From Bacteroidia bacterium (GTDB lineage: Bacteria > Bacteroidota > Bacteroidia > JANWVE01), in contig JANWVE010000005.1 of the NCBI GenBank assembly GCA_025057675.1, forward strand, positions 1 to 37,518: a stretch of DNA of 37,518 bases, given 5' to 3'. A model generated the notes under the pieces. The model was not told the DNA's origin. It saw only the letters and a program-made list of their open reading frames with translations, and ran no database searches. Positions 1-8,895 of the stretch are shown in pieces. Each line of letters opens with the position of its first letter. Position 1 is the stretch's first letter. A program made the position numbers and the translations under genes.

Positions 1-126
1 ACCATTACTGAACTTTGCCAAATTCCTGATACACTTGAAGATGGCTTGTATGCTCTACACTTGGGATTAAGCCCATTTGAAAGTGATGCTGTCCCTTCTA
101 TGCCTGTCCTTTTTAACCTTGATTAA
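1..126 (+). CDS. 3' end of an unidentified gene
   Basis: Frame 1 is open from the window edge to a TAA at 124-126, giving the last 41 residues of a protein. The visible tail contains DTLEDGLYALHLGLSPFES and ends VLFNLD. The alternating hydrophobic pattern suggests a beta-sandwich-type C-terminal domain, but I cannot assign a family. The start and most of the protein lie outside the window. It is followed directly by a decayed recombinase gene. Confidence 0.55.
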   Translation, partial: TITELCQIPDTLEDGLYALHLGLSPFESDAVPSMPVLFNLD

Positions 127-150
127 CTTAAAACAGCATTATGATAGTAG

Positions 151-676
151 ATAAATTTATCCCTTATCTCAAACAAGCTAAATACGGATTTTGTAACCAC
201 AACAAGGGATTGTTACACTCCTATTTCCTTTGAAATTTCATTATTTAGGGATGATTTTGATTTTTTTGCGTCAGTTATTGCGTCAATTTTTGATAAATTT
301 GGGGTAGTAAAAACTATGAGTAGTAAGCCTCCGTATAAGTTAGCCAGGTTAGTTATTCCTAAAAGTGAGAAGTTATAAGAAGTTGATTATTATTTGTTTC
401 CAAATAAAAAGCCCCAGGCAAGTATATCTTACCTGAGGATTATATGAGTAGGCGGTTCAAGCAAGTTTTGAAAAAGTTAGGTTATTCGGATGAATACACG
501 TTGTATTCTTGGAAGCACACGGGGGTTGTGCATGCGTACAAGAGCGGGATTGACATTAAAAGTATAAAAGTATTCAGAAGCAATTGCGGCACAGCAGTAT
601 TGAGATAACGGATGTTTATTTAAAGTCGTTAGGGTTAGAGGACAATATTGCGATGGAGAAGATGCCCGAGTTATGA
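151..676 (+). pseudogene. Broken tyrosine recombinase/integrase (C-terminal part)
   Basis: The catalytic C-terminus of a tyrosine site-specific recombinase can be read only by joining three frames. A first stretch (151-443) contains an in-frame stop at 376-378 and, after it, DYYLFPNKKP. A second (from ATG 444) reads MSRRFKQVLKKLGYSDEY and then the first-histidine box SWKHTG. The third (to TGA 674-676) reads LRHSSIEITDVYLKSLG, which carries the second His/Arg box and the likely nucleophilic Tyr. The identity of 151-375 is uncertain because it resembles no recombinase segment I recognise. The catalytic Arg region is missing, so the gene is dead. It lies about 500 bp upstream of tRNA-Ser, which fits the relic of an integrated element. 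Confidence 0.7.
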
Positions 677-698
677 GGGGTATTTTTTTTATTTTTTT

Positions 699-996
699 GG
701 GCGTGTCCTTGTGGGCGTTACGCTGCGCGTATGCCCACAAGGTCGGCGTGCTGCGGGCTGACGGTGCTGCGCTACGCTTCGCACCAAGCCTGACGGCTTG
801 CCCTTCGCATGCCTCACGCAAGAGATCTCTCAAACTATCGTTTCTCTGTATGTTATGCAAAGTTTTAGTTTGTAAGTGGTTGTACTTCAAGCTTAAACAA
901 GGTAAAGACATCATTGCACAGGTCATCTGCGTGAAGGATACGGAGCATGCCGTTAGGCAGTGTGGAGCGCAGCACCGAAGCGAACGCATAGTGCGC
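699..996 (-). repeat. GC-armed dispersed repeat, copy 0 (truncated, minus)
   Basis: It begins GGGCGTGTCC 22 bp after the recombinase stop. It carries a CCTTGTGGGC...GCCCACAAGG hairpin and a second stem CAAGCC/GGCTTG. The core is short (about 120 bp, with one AAACAAGGTAAA motif). The opposite arm stops at position 996, without the terminal GGACACGCCC. Orientation is minus because the core reads AAGGTAAA on the plus strand. The open frames here (673-1014 and those on the opposite strand) recur in other copies and are not genes. I see nothing in 997-1150. Confidence 0.8.
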
Positions 997-1150
997 AATA
1001 AATTTATTGCATAAGCATTTTTGAAGTCCTTTTTGACAATGTTGCACAAATCTCGCATAATAGTGCATTACGGAAAGTTTTTTATATCCAATATCTATTC
1101 AGACAAGGTGGTAATCGCGTCCCATATTCGCAAAAAGTCTTCATAAAAAC

Positions 1151-1180
1151 TTGGTAATTAAATAAAAGTTCGTATCTTTG
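1151..1180 (+). promoter_or_regulatory. Promoter of tRNA-Ser
   Basis: TTG at 1151-1153 is followed after exactly 19 nt by TATCTTTG at 1173-1180. This matches the Bacteroidota housekeeping promoter (TTG, about 19 nt, TAnnTTTG). The tRNA begins 10 nt after the -7 box. Confidence 0.8.
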
Positions 1181-1190
1181 CGCTACACAA

Positions 1191-1278
1191 GGAAAGATGA
1201 CCGAGTGGTTTAAGGTGCACGCCTGGAGAGCGTGTGTACGCCAAAAGCGTACCGCGGGTTCGAATCCCGCTCTTTCCG
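1191..1278 (+). tRNA. tRNA-Ser (anticodon GGA)
   Basis: A full cloverleaf can be folded by eye. The acceptor stem is GGAAAGA/TCTTTCC with discriminator G. The anticodon stem CACGC/GCGTG encloses the loop CTGGAGA, giving anticodon GGA (reads UCC and UCU). A long variable arm, GTACGC/GCGTAC, is typical of class II serine tRNAs. The T arm is CGGGTTCGAATCCCG. CCA is not encoded. A weak inverted repeat CCTCTTG/CAAGAGG (1288-1294 and 1313-1319) follows and may help termination. Confidence 0.95.
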
Positions 1279-1397
1279 CTTTTCAGTCCTCTTGCTACAA
1301 CCAAAAAATCAACAAGAGGGTGCTGGTTATGCTGCGTCAGTACGTGTGCCATTGTTTAAAAAACTAAAACAGTATATCAATATATATCAATAAAAAC

Positions 1398-1483
1398 TGT
1401 GCGACAGTGCTATTAAGAGCATTACGAAGCGAAGTGCAGTGTTAAACGCTCTGACCCGAGTGCGGCAAGAGACACGCCAGAAA
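1398..1483. repeat. Possible decayed arm of the GC-armed repeat
   Basis: The segment resembles a repeat end: a GCGAAG-like stretch, then GACCCGAGTGCGGCAAGAGA and ACACGCC followed by A residues. It has many mismatches to the intact arms. It lies 60 bp before copy 1. It may be the worn remains of an older insertion. Confidence 0.35.
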
Positions 1484-1542
1484 AATATATTTTTTTGCTT
1501 TGCATAAAAATTCATCTTAGCAAGTAAGGTTCTTAATTTTTT

Positions 1543-2071
1543 GGGCGTGTCCTTGCCCACGTCTCGCTGCGCTCGTGTGGGCAAGGTCGGCGTGCTGCGG
1601 GCTACGCTATCGCTTCGGTGCTGCGCACTGCTACGCACCCTCCGCATGCCTCACGCAAGCAGCCTTCAAATGTTTTACCTTGTCCTTAAACGCATCTTTG
1701 CTTTACCTTGTTTAACATTGATTATCAAATACTTACAAGGTAAAAATTTTTTATCTTGTTTGAACAGCACTCATTTTATCTTGATTTTCAAGCATTTATA
1801 AGGTTAAATCTTGAATACACGGACTTACCTTAAGCCTTCAACATTTGATGGGCTGTGAAGAACTATATTTTCAGGTACTTACAAAGCTAAATTTTGAATA
1901 AGTGAGGGTAGTTTACTTGCTGCTTGCGTGAGGCATGCGGAGGGCAAGCCGTTAGGCTTGGTGCGAAGCCCCTCGCCCACCCTCAACCCCATGACCAGGG
2001 GGTGGGCGGGTGGGGCGCAGCACCGTTAGCCCGTAGCACGCCGACCCGAAGCGCAGCGAAGGGACACGCCC
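1543..2071 (+). repeat. GC-armed dispersed repeat, copy 1 (full)
   Basis: It runs from GGGCGTGTCC to GGACACGCCC. The left arm is type B (CCCTCCGCATGCCTCACGC) and carries the hairpin CCTTGCCCAC/GTGGGCAAGG. The AT-rich core has TTTACCTTGTTTAA and TCAAATACTTACAAGG motifs. The right arm is type L, with AAGCC-GTTA-GGCTT and a G-rich block. It separates tRNA-Ser from rplP, exactly where the upstream half of the S10 operon would normally lie. The open frame 1541-1801 is an artefact of the repeat. Confidence 0.9.
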
Positions 2072-2183
2072 AAAAAATAAATAAATCTTTAATAAAATAA
2101 TTTAACTTGTTGCATAATCATGATTTCAAATAGTGAAATATCTTGCAAAAACACGCCTACTTCGAAAAACTTTATAAAATAAC

Positions 2184-2214
2184 TTGACACAAGTAAACTT
2201 TTGCCATAACTTTG
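2184..2214 (+). promoter_or_regulatory. Promoter of the rplP-infA operon
   Basis: TTGACA (2184-2189) and TAACTTTG (2207-2214) are spaced as in Bacteroidota promoters. A leader of about 60 nt follows. It contains a small hairpin CCCTT-CTCCTT-AAGGG and a tandem decamer GTAGATAAAT/GTAGATAAAG just before the rplP ATG. A promoter here means that rplP is the first gene of its transcript. Confidence 0.8.
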
Positions 2215-2279
2215 CAGTCCCTTTTAGAATAACCCTTCTCCTTAAGGGTAAAAAATAACGTAGATAAATGTAGATAAAG

Positions 2280-2708
2280 ATGTTACAACCAAAAAGAACT
2301 AAGTATCGGAAGCAGCATAAAATGCCTATCAAAGGAAACGCCAGTAGGGGTACAAAAGTATCCTTCGGCAGCTTTGGATTAAAGGCATTAGAACCTGCAC
2401 GCATCACCGCACGACAAATAGAAGCGGCACGCATTGCCATGACTCGTTACATGAAGCGCGACGGCAAAGTATGGATCTTGATATTTCCCGACAAACCTAT
2501 CACCGCAAAACCCGCAGAAGTACGTATGGGTAAAGGTAAAGGTTCTCTGGATCACTGGGTGGCTGTTGTAAAACCTGGCAGAATTATGTTTGAAATAGAC
2601 GGAGTACCCACAGAAGTGGCAAAAGAAGCGTTCCGTTTGGCAGCAGGAAAGTTACCTATCAAAACTAAGTTTGTAGTCAGACCTGATTATGTTGAAGGAG
2701 GACAATAA
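2280..2708 (+). CDS. rplP: 50S ribosomal protein L16
   Basis: L16 binds 23S rRNA near the A-site tRNA and helps shape the peptidyl-transferase region. The 142-residue product has the normal family length, and its N-terminus ([12 protein letters not shown]) is the standard L16 start. The Arg/Lys-rich tract [18 protein letters not shown] is diagnostic. It is the first gene of this operon, although L16 normally follows rpsC. The 3' end carries AAGGAGG, which serves as ribosome binding site for rpmC, 3 nt downstream. Confidence 0.97.
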   Translation: MLQPKRTKYRKQHKMPIKGNASRGTKVSFGSFGLKALEPARITARQIEAARIAMTRYMKRDGKVWILIFPDKPITAKPAEVRMGKGKGSLDHWVAVVKPGRIMFEIDGVPTEVAKEAFRLAAGKLPIKTKFVVRPDYVEGGQ

Positions 2709-2711
2709 AAT

Positions 2712-2921
2712 ATGAAAGTAACAGAGATGAGAGAAATGAGTATAGAAGAATTGAAAAATAAAGTTCAAGAACACAAACGTACCTTGAACAAAATGAAAAT
2801 TGACCATGCTGTTGTAGGCATAGAAAAAACATCCGAATTCAAAAGAATGCGCAGAGAAATTGCACAAATGCTTACCATCATCACAGAAAAAGAAAGAAAT
2901 AATCAATCAGAGTCAAAGTAA
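2712..2921 (+). CDS. rpmC: 50S ribosomal protein L29
   Basis: This small helical protein of 69 residues lies near the exit tunnel of the large subunit. The start MKVTEMREMSIEELKNKVQE is typical of L29, which forms a two-helix hairpin, and the order rplP-rpmC-rpsQ is universal. The ribosome binding site is inside the end of rplP, so translation is probably coupled. The length is normal for Bacteroidota. Confidence 0.93.
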   Translation: MKVTEMREMSIEELKNKVQEHKRTLNKMKIDHAVVGIEKTSEFKRMRREIAQMLTIITEKERNNQSESK

Positions 2922-2927
2922 AGAGAT

Positions 2928-3206
2928 ATGGAAAACTCAGATAAACCTAAGATAGAAAGAAACTTTAGAAAAGAACGCATAGGTAAAGTAGTAAGTATAG
3001 CAGGGAACAAAAGTATCGTAGTGCTTACGGAGCGTAAGGTTAAGTATCCTAAGTACAACAAGTTTGTAACTCGTTCCAAAAAGTTCATGGCACATGACGA
3101 GGGGAATACCGCAGGACTTGGAGATACAGTAAGAATTATGGAGACTCGCCCCCTTTCTCGGAGAAAGAGATGGCGTTTGGTCGAGATTATTGAGAGGGCT
3201 AAGTAA
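2928..3206 (+). CDS. rpsQ: 30S ribosomal protein S17
   Basis: S17 is an OB-fold primary 16S rRNA binder. The 92-residue product has the family core [20 protein letters not shown] and the motif [21 protein letters not shown] short charged N-terminal tail precedes the core. It lies 6 nt after rpmC in the conserved operon order. Confidence 0.95.
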   Translation: MENSDKPKIERNFRKERIGKVVSIAGNKSIVVLTERKVKYPKYNKFVTRSKKFMAHDEGNTAGLGDTVRIMETRPLSRRKRWRLVEIIERAK

Positions 3207-3245
3207 AAACTAACAACCGTTACTCAATCTTAATTTGAAAAAACT

Positions 3246-3614
3246 ATGATACAGCAAGAGTCCAGATTAGTAGTAGCAGACAACACAGGTGCAAGAGAAG
3301 TGCTCTGCATCAGAGTTTTAGGGGGTTCTAAAAGGCGATACGCTTCGGTAGGAGATATCATCATCGCTTCAGTAAAAGATGCTCTGCCTAATGGCACAGT
3401 AAAAATGCATGATGTGGTTAAGGCAGTAGTAGTACGTACCAAGCGCCCTATCAAACGCAGGGATGGGTCATACATTCGCTTTGATGATAACGCGGTTGTC
3501 ATTATCAACAATCAAAACGAACCTCGCGGTACTCGTATATTCGGACCTGTGGCACGCGAACTTAGAGAAAAAGAATTTTCAAGGATAATCTCACTCGCCC
3601 CTGAGGTTTTATGA
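3246..3614 (+). CDS. rplN: 50S ribosomal protein L14
   Basis: L14 is a beta-barrel protein at the subunit interface, contacting 16S rRNA (bridge B5/B8 region). The 122-residue sequence begins [20 protein letters not shown], the family signature, and contains [18 protein letters not shown]. The length is exactly typical. A 39-nt AT-rich spacer separates it from rpsQ. Confidence 0.97.
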   Translation: MIQQESRLVVADNTGAREVLCIRVLGGSKRRYASVGDIIIASVKDALPNGTVKMHDVVKAVVVRTKRPIKRRDGSYIRFDDNAVVIINNQNEPRGTRIFGPVARELREKEFSRIISLAPEVL

Positions 3615-3639
3615 GATTAAGATAAGAAAGGAGAACATC

Positions 3640-4008
3640 ATGTCAAGGCGAAAATATAACAAACAAAATAAATTACACATCCGCAAGGGAGATACCGTAA
3701 AGGTGCTCAGCGGTAACTACGCTATAAAAGGTAAAGTAGGAACTGTTTTAGAGGTAGATCCTAAAAAACAACGTGCTATTGTAGATGGTTTGAACGTCAA
3801 ATATAAACACACTAAACAAACTCAACAAAATCCTAAGGGAGGGATTATTGAGTTCAATGATTATATTCATGTATCTAAACTACAAGTAATTGACCCCAAG
3901 ACAGGCAAACCTACACGTATAGGTAGAAAGTTAGTAACAGGAAAAGACGGAGTAGAACGCTACGTACGCTATGCAAAGAAAAGTGGAGAAATTATACCTA
4001 ATAAGTAG
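3640..4008 (+). CDS. rplX: 50S ribosomal protein L24
   Basis: L24 is an assembly initiator with a KOW domain. [20 protein letters not shown] near the N-terminus is the KOW motif. The 122-residue length fits the Bacteroidota form, which has a longer C-terminal tail. A clear AAAGGAGA ribosome binding site lies before the ATG. It ends just upstream of a strong ribosome binding site for rplE. Confidence 0.95.
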   Translation: MSRRKYNKQNKLHIRKGDTVKVLSGNYAIKGKVGTVLEVDPKKQRAIVDGLNVKYKHTKQTQQNPKGGIIEFNDYIHVSKLQVIDPKTGKPTRIGRKLVTGKDGVERYVRYAKKSGEIIPNK

Positions 4009-4030
4009 AGAGGAGGTTAAAAAAGTAAGT

Positions 4031-4591
4031 ATGTATCAACCTAGACTAAAAAAAGAGTACAGAGAAAGAATAGTATCCGCTTTAATGAAGCATTTTGGAT
4101 ACAAAAATGTAATGCAAGTCCCCAGACTTGAAAAAATTGTACTCAATAGAGGCATAGGCGAAGCCACATCTGATAAAAAAATGGTAGATGCGGCTTTAGA
4201 AGAGTTTGCCAAAATTACAGGGCAAAAAGCAGTAGCTACACGCTCTAAGAAAGATATTTCTAACTTCAAATTAAGAAAAAATATACCGATTGGGTGCAAA
4301 GTTACCTTACGTGGGGATAAAATGTATGAGTTTTTAGATCGCTTGATTACAGTAGCTTTGCCGCGAGTAAGGGATTTCAAAGGAATAGATGAAAAAGGTT
4401 TTGATGGTAGAGGTAACTATACTTTGGGCATAAAGGAACAGATTATCTTTCCTGAGATTAATGTAGATAAAATTAGTAAAATTGCAGGTATGGATATCAC
4501 TTTTGTAACCTCCGCTCAGAAAGATGAGGAAGCGTTACAGTTATTAAAAGAATTAGGATTACCTTTCAAAAGTATAGCAAAACAAGATTAG
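4031..4591 (+). CDS. rplE: 50S ribosomal protein L5
   Basis: L5 binds 5S rRNA and the P-site tRNA elbow. I place the start at ATG 4031 ([14 protein letters not shown]), giving 186 residues, rather than at an upstream in-frame ATG at 3971 that overlaps rplX. AGAGGAGG at 4009-4016 lies at suitable distance from 4031 and the family begins there. Conserved motifs include [16 protein letters not shown] and [18 protein letters not shown]. Confidence 0.96.
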   Translation: MYQPRLKKEYRERIVSALMKHFGYKNVMQVPRLEKIVLNRGIGEATSDKKMVDAALEEFAKITGQKAVATRSKKDISNFKLRKNIPIGCKVTLRGDKMYEFLDRLITVALPRVRDFKGIDEKGFDGRGNYTLGIKEQIIFPEINVDKISKIAGMDITFVTSAQKDEEALQLLKELGLPFKSIAKQD

Positions 4592-4594
4592 AGT

Positions 4595-4882
4595 ATGGCA
4601 AAAGAAAGTATGAAGGCGCGAGAGCGCAAGAGGGAAAGAACAGTAGCCAAGTATGCTAGTCGCAGGGCTGCGTTAAAAGATCGCATACGGAAAGGAGATA
4701 TAGAAGCCGTTTTAGCTTTAGCCAAACTTCCCCGTAATGCGTCTCCTGTTCGTTTAAGAAATCGGTGCAAAATCACGGGGCGCCCCCGCGGATATCTACG
4801 CAGATTCGGCTTATGCAGGAACATGTTTCGTGAATTGGCAATGAACGGGAAGATTCCAGGTGTAACAAAAGCAAGTTGGTAA
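4595..4882 (+). CDS. rpsN: 30S ribosomal protein S14 (zinc-free form)
   Basis: S14 sits in the 30S head and is needed for late assembly. The 95-residue protein ends with the family signature [19 protein letters not shown] and [11 protein letters not shown]. It lacks the CxxC pairs of the short zinc-binding type, so it belongs to the C-minus form. It starts 3 nt after the rplE stop. Confidence 0.95.
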   Translation: MAKESMKARERKRERTVAKYASRRAALKDRIRKGDIEAVLALAKLPRNASPVRLRNRCKITGRPRGYLRRFGLCRNMFRELAMNGKIPGVTKASW

Positions 4883-4895
4883 AAAGAAAAAGTCT

Positions 4896-5294
4896 ATGAA
4901 TACAGATAAAATTGCAGATTTATTAACTCGTATCCGCAACGCCGTTATGGCTGGTCATCGCTTTGTAGAGATTCCTTCCTCTAAACAAAAGGTGGCTATT
5001 GTAAAAGTATTAAAAGAAAATGGCTTTATTCTTAACTACAAGGTAGTAGAGAACAAACCTCAGAATATTCTGAAAATAGCACTTCGGTATCACCCTCAAA
5101 CTAAGGTTCCAGCAATCAACGCCATAGTACGAGTAAGTTCTCCTGGTTTACGTAAGTATTCGTCCGTAAAAAATTTACCACGTGTTCTCAATGGTATGGG
5201 GATAGCTATTCTATCCACTCCTAAGGGTATTATCAGCGATAAGCAAGCTCGAGAACTAAATGTAGGGGGTGAAGTACTGTGTTATGTCTACTAA
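4896..5294 (+). CDS. rpsH: 30S ribosomal protein S8
   Basis: S8 is a primary 16S rRNA binder. In E. coli it is also the translational repressor of the spc operon; whether that holds here cannot be seen. The 132-residue product begins DKIADLLTRIRNA and ends with the conserved GIISDKQARELNVGGEVLCY. Length and position between rpsN and rplF are standard. Confidence 0.96.
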   Translation: MNTDKIADLLTRIRNAVMAGHRFVEIPSSKQKVAIVKVLKENGFILNYKVVENKPQNILKIALRYHPQTKVPAINAIVRVSSPGLRKYSSVKNLPRVLNGMGIAILSTPKGIISDKQARELNVGGEVLCYVY

Positions 5295-5307
5295 AATTTA
5301 AAGAACT

Positions 5308-5868
5308 ATGTCACGTATAGGCAAGAAATCTATTTTAATTCCACAAGGAGTAGAAGTGAAGGTAAGTCCTTCTAATGAAGTTACTGTGAAAGGCAGTAAA
5401 GGCACTTTGTCTACTAAAATTGACCCAGAGATGAAAGTGATTGTAGAAAACAATCAAGTGAGAGTAGAGCGCCCTACAGATCAAAAGAGGCATAAGGCTT
5501 TACATGGGTTAAGCAGAGTTTTAATTTCTAACATGATTGAAGGCGTATCCAAAGGCTTTGAGAAACAAATGGAATTAGTTGGGGTGGGCTACAAAGCAGA
5601 GGCTAAGAACGGAATTTTGGAATTAAGTCTAGGCTACTCACACAGTATATTTTTTGCACTACCTCCCGAAGTAAGTGTAGAAACTGTATCAGAAAAAGGT
5701 AAAAATCCAATTATTATTCTCAAGAGCATAGACAAACAATTGATAGGTCATGTTGCGGCTAAAATCAGGTCTTTCCGGAAACCTGAACCATACAAAGGGA
5801 AAGGTATCAAGTTTGTTGGTGAGGTACTACGTAGAAAAGCAGGCAAATCAGCTAGTAAAGGAAAATAA
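5308..5868 (+). CDS. rplF: 50S ribosomal protein L6
   Basis: L6 lies near the sarcin-ricin loop and the factor-binding site. The 186-residue protein has the duplicated L6 fold. The N-terminus MSRIGKKSILIPQGVEVKV and the C-terminal signature PEPYKGKGIKFVGEVLRRKAG are both intact. It follows rpsH by 13 nt. Confidence 0.97.
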   Translation: MSRIGKKSILIPQGVEVKVSPSNEVTVKGSKGTLSTKIDPEMKVIVENNQVRVERPTDQKRHKALHGLSRVLISNMIEGVSKGFEKQMELVGVGYKAEAKNGILELSLGYSHSIFFALPPEVSVETVSEKGKNPIIILKSIDKQLIGHVAAKIRSFRKPEPYKGKGIKFVGEVLRRKAGKSASKGK

Positions 5869-5902
5869 TTAACATATAACTTTCTTATACCTAAAAACTT
5901 AT

Positions 5903-6259
5903 ATGTCTTTGAAAAAAGAAAAACGTAGAGAAAAGATACGAAAAAGTATCAAAAAGCGCAGAATCGTGAGCTCGGATCGCCCACGGCTGTCTGTCTTCCG
6001 TAGTAATGCGGAGATCTACGCCCAAATTATTGATGATACACAGGGTAGGACGCTGGCATCAGCTTGCTCTCGTGAAAAAGATATACTTGGGCAAAAAATA
6101 ACAAAGACAGAGAAAAGCAAATTAGTCGGAAAACTCATTGCAGAGCGCGCTAAAGAAAAAGGCATAACCAAGGTTTGGTTCGATAGAGGGGGCTTTTTGT
6201 ATCATGGTAGAGTAAAAGCATTAGCCGAAGCTGCACGAGAAGGAGGGCTAGAATTTTAA
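5903..6259 (+). CDS. rplR: 50S ribosomal protein L18
   Basis: L18 carries 5S rRNA into the large subunit together with L5. The 118-residue sequence shows [20 protein letters not shown] and ends [20 protein letters not shown] plus GGLEF, the canonical L18 end. The basic N-terminal tail is [17 protein letters not shown]. Confidence 0.96.
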   Translation: MSLKKEKRREKIRKSIKKRRIVSSDRPRLSVFRSNAEIYAQIIDDTQGRTLASACSREKDILGQKITKTEKSKLVGKLIAERAKEKGITKVWFDRGGFLYHGRVKALAEAAREGGLEF

Positions 6260-6296
6260 TTCCAAAATAAAAAGTTGTAATTTTGCAAGCTACATT

Positions 6297-6848
6297 ATGT
6301 CAGAGGAAAAAACATACGAGAAAAAAGATAAATATATCTCAGAAGTTAAAAAGCCAAAAGCCAGCGAGATGGAACTTAAAGAACATTTGGTGTATGTAGG
6401 TCGTGTTGCTAAGGTGGTAAAAGGAGGACGTAGATTTAGTTTCAGTGCTATTGTAGTAGTTGGTGACGGGAATGGCACAGTAGGCCATGGCTTGGGTAAA
6501 GCATCAGAAGTTACGAATGCTATTAGCAAAGGTACAGATGATGCTAAAAAGAATTTAGTTAAAGTAAGTATTCTAGGAAACACTATTCCTCACGAAGTTA
6601 TTGCAAAACATAGTGCCACTCGCGTTTTACTGCGCCCTGCAGCACCTGGAACAGGCGTTATCGCAGGGGGCGCTATGCGTGCCGTACTGGAAAGTGTAGG
6701 AGTTAAAGACGTGTTATGCAAAGTATTAGGCTCATCTAATCCCCACAATGTAGTAAAAGCTACAATAAAAGCACTACAAATGCTAAGAAATGTCAATACC
6801 ATAGCAGAACATAGAGGTATTACTCCGTCTAAAGTACTTAAAGGCTAA
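6297..6848 (+). CDS. rpsE: 30S ribosomal protein S5
   Basis: S5 takes part in decoding accuracy and mRNA unwinding at the entry site. The 183-residue product has the double-stranded-RNA-like S5 domain ([19 protein letters not shown]) and the C-terminal domain ([20 protein letters not shown]). A charged N-terminal extension of about 25 residues precedes the core, as is common in this phylum. Confidence 0.96.
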   Translation: MSEEKTYEKKDKYISEVKKPKASEMELKEHLVYVGRVAKVVKGGRRFSFSAIVVVGDGNGTVGHGLGKASEVTNAISKGTDDAKKNLVKVSILGNTIPHEVIAKHSATRVLLRPAAPGTGVIAGGAMRAVLESVGVKDVLCKVLGSSNPHNVVKATIKALQMLRNVNTIAEHRGITPSKVLKG

Positions 6849-6866
6849 AAAAGGAGGGCTTACTTT

Positions 6867-7046
6867 ATGACAAAAGTGAGAATTACACAAATAAAAAGTA
6901 CCATTGGTGCTAGTTTGAAGCAAGAAAGAAATCTACTTGCACTAGGTATAAAAAAGAGAGGACAGTCAAAAGAGGTTAATCTCACCCCACAAATAGAGGG
7001 AATCATCAGAAAGGTATCACATTTGGTAAAAATAGAAAAAATTTAA
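6867..7046 (+). CDS. rpmD: 50S ribosomal protein L30
   Basis: This short gene (59 codons) begins MTKVRITQIKSTIGA, contains RNLLALGIKKRGQ and ends with a lysine-rich helix, all typical of bacterial L30. AAGGAGGG at 6851-6858 is a textbook ribosome binding site for ATG 6867. It fills the gap between rpsE and rplO, where rpmD is expected. Confidence 0.93.
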   Translation: MTKVRITQIKSTIGASLKQERNLLALGIKKRGQSKEVNLTPQIEGIIRKVSHLVKIEKI

Positions 7047-7051
7047 GTGCT

Positions 7052-7504
7052 ATGAAACTACACAGTTTGAAATTTGCAAAAGGTTCAGTAAAGTCTCGTA
7101 AGCGTATCGCACGCGGACCCGGAAGCGGACTAGGTAATACAGCAGGTCGCGGACACAAAGGAGCCAAGTCTCGGTCTGGTTATTCACAAAAACGAGGTTT
7201 TGAAGGTGGTCAAATGCCACTCCAAAGACGTATCCCTAAATATGGATTTAAAAATCCATTTCGTAAAGAGTACTCACCTATAAACTTAGACGTACTTCAA
7301 AAATTAGTAGATGATAACCCAGGCGTAACTGTAATTGACAGAGATTTTCTAATTCAAAAAGGATTAATCTCCAAACAGTCTGCGCCTGTAAAAATATTAG
7401 GGCGCGGGGAACTTAAAGCTAAAATTGAAGTAAAAGCAGCGGCTTTCAGCCAGTCTGCAAAAGAAGCTATTGAAAAATTAGGTGGTCTTGCTACCCAAGT
7501 ATAA
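7052..7504 (+). CDS. rplO: 50S ribosomal protein L15
   Basis: L15 is a late-assembly protein with a long, basic, Gly-rich N-terminal extension threading through 23S rRNA. That part is visible as RIARGPGSGLGNTAGRGHKG and RGFEGGQMPLQRRIPKYGF. The C-terminal globular half contains VKILGRGELKAKIEV. At 150 residues it has normal length. secY starts 3 nt after its stop. Confidence 0.96.
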   Translation: MKLHSLKFAKGSVKSRKRIARGPGSGLGNTAGRGHKGAKSRSGYSQKRGFEGGQMPLQRRIPKYGFKNPFRKEYSPINLDVLQKLVDDNPGVTVIDRDFLIQKGLISKQSAPVKILGRGELKAKIEVKAAAFSQSAKEAIEKLGGLATQV

Positions 7505-7507
7505 TAT

Positions 7508-8857
7508 ATGAAGCGTTTGATTACAACCGTTCAAAATATATTCAAAATAGAGGAACTCAAAAGAAGAATTCTCTACACGCTAGGACTGCTGCTTATTTAT
7601 CGAATAGGTTCATTTATAGTTCTACCTGGAATTGACCCTGTTTTATTAGAAGCAGGAGTAAAAAGTGCAGGACAGAAAGAGGGCATACTTGGCCTACTAG
7701 ACCTTTTTGTAGGAGGTTCTTTTTTCAAAGCCTCTGTCTTTGCATTAGGTATTATGCCATACATCTCTGCTTCTATTATTATGCAGCTTCTCGGAATTGC
7801 CATGCCTCACCTACAAAAATTACAAAGAGAGGAAGATGGTAGAAAAAAAATTAACCAATACACTCGTTACCTGACCATATTAGTAACCTTTTTACAATCT
7901 GCGGGATATGTAGTGAATTTAAGAAGCATAGCAGGCAACGCCATCATTATCTCTGACGGCTTATTCTGGATATCCACTGTTATATGCCTTACCTCAGGAA
8001 CGATGTTGGTAATGTACCTCGGCGAACGAATAACAGAGAAAGGTATTGGCAACGGAACTTCTTTAATTATTGCCGTAGGTATCATTTCTCGTTTACCCTC
8101 TGCTCTCTTCCAAGAATTTTTATCTCGCAAAGAGGACAATTTACTGATAGTATTTTTGTTAGAGTTAGCCGCTTTGTTTGGCGTAATAATGGCAGTTATT
8201 TTGCTTACACAGGGTACCAGAAAAATCCCTGTTCAATATGCTAAGCGCATTATTGGTAACAAAATGTATGGGGGAACTAGGCAGTACATACCCTTGAAGA
8301 TTGCCACTGCGGGAGTCATGCCAATAATATTCGCACAATCTATCATTTACATTCCTGCTACCATTGCGCAGTTCTTCCCTGAAACTGCATCCACCTCTTC
8401 TGTGTTAAGAGCTTTATCAGACCCCACTGCCATTTTGTATAATATCTTATTAGCTTTACTCATAATCTTATTCACCTATTTTTACACAGCTATCATCATC
8501 AACCCTATTCAAATGGCAGATGACATGAAACGAAACGGCGGATTCATTCCAGGAGTAAAACCCGGCAAACCTACTGCCGAGTACATCGACACCATCCTAA
8601 CACGTATCACACTACCTGGATCGCTGTTCTTAGCAGCTATTGCAGTACTACCTGCTTTTGCAAGAGTAGGGGGTGTTCAAGCCCAATTCGCAGACTTCTA
8701 TGGTGGCACTTCTATTCTAATTGTAATAGGTGTAGTTTTAGATACTCTACAACAGATAGAAAGCTACTTGATAATGAAAAAATACGATGGCTTAATGCAA
8801 TCAGGTAGGTTAAAAGGGCGCCAGGAAAAAGGAATTATGGTAACCTCTCAAATATGA
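7508..8857 (+). CDS. secY: Protein translocase subunit SecY
   Basis: SecY forms the membrane channel through which unfolded proteins are exported or inserted, with SecE, SecG and SecA as partners. The 449-residue protein has about ten hydrophobic segments. The plug-region sequence GILGLLDLFVGGSFFKASVF follows TM1, and PYISASIIMQLL is the TM2 signature. ADDMKRNGGFIPGVKPGKPT is the conserved cytosolic loop contacting SecA and the ribosome. Position between rplO and map is standard. Confidence 0.97.
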   Translation: MKRLITTVQNIFKIEELKRRILYTLGLLLIYRIGSFIVLPGIDPVLLEAGVKSAGQKEGILGLLDLFVGGSFFKASVFALGIMPYISASIIMQLLGIAMPHLQKLQREEDGRKKINQYTRYLTILVTFLQSAGYVVNLRSIAGNAIIISDGLFWISTVICLTSGTMLVMYLGERITEKGIGNGTSLIIAVGIISRLPSALFQEFLSRKEDNLLIVFLLELAALFGVIMAVILLTQGTRKIPVQYAKRIIGNKMYGGTRQYIPLKIATAGVMPIIFAQSIIYIPATIAQFFPETASTSSVLRALSDPTAILYNILLALLIILFTYFYTAIIINPIQMADDMKRNGGFIPGVKPGKPTAEYIDTILTRITLPGSLFLAAIAVLPAFARVGGVQAQFADFYGGTSILIVIGVVLDTLQQIESYLIMKKYDGLMQSGRLKGRQEKGIMVTSQI

Positions 8858-8895
8858 TTTTGATGATGATGTTTGTCTTATTAGAGTGAGAAAAT

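Noticed and set aside
673-1014. Open frames of 60-110 codons starting GVSLxA... or similar in and around the repeat arms, here and in every other copy
   Set aside because: The same translated sequence appears wherever an arm occurs, on either strand and broken by indels. The frames follow the GC-rich hairpins, lack ribosome binding sites and run into the AT core.
1288-1319. Hairpin after tRNA-Ser as a firm terminator
   Set aside because: The 7-bp stem has an 18-nt loop and no T run, so only a weak role is possible.
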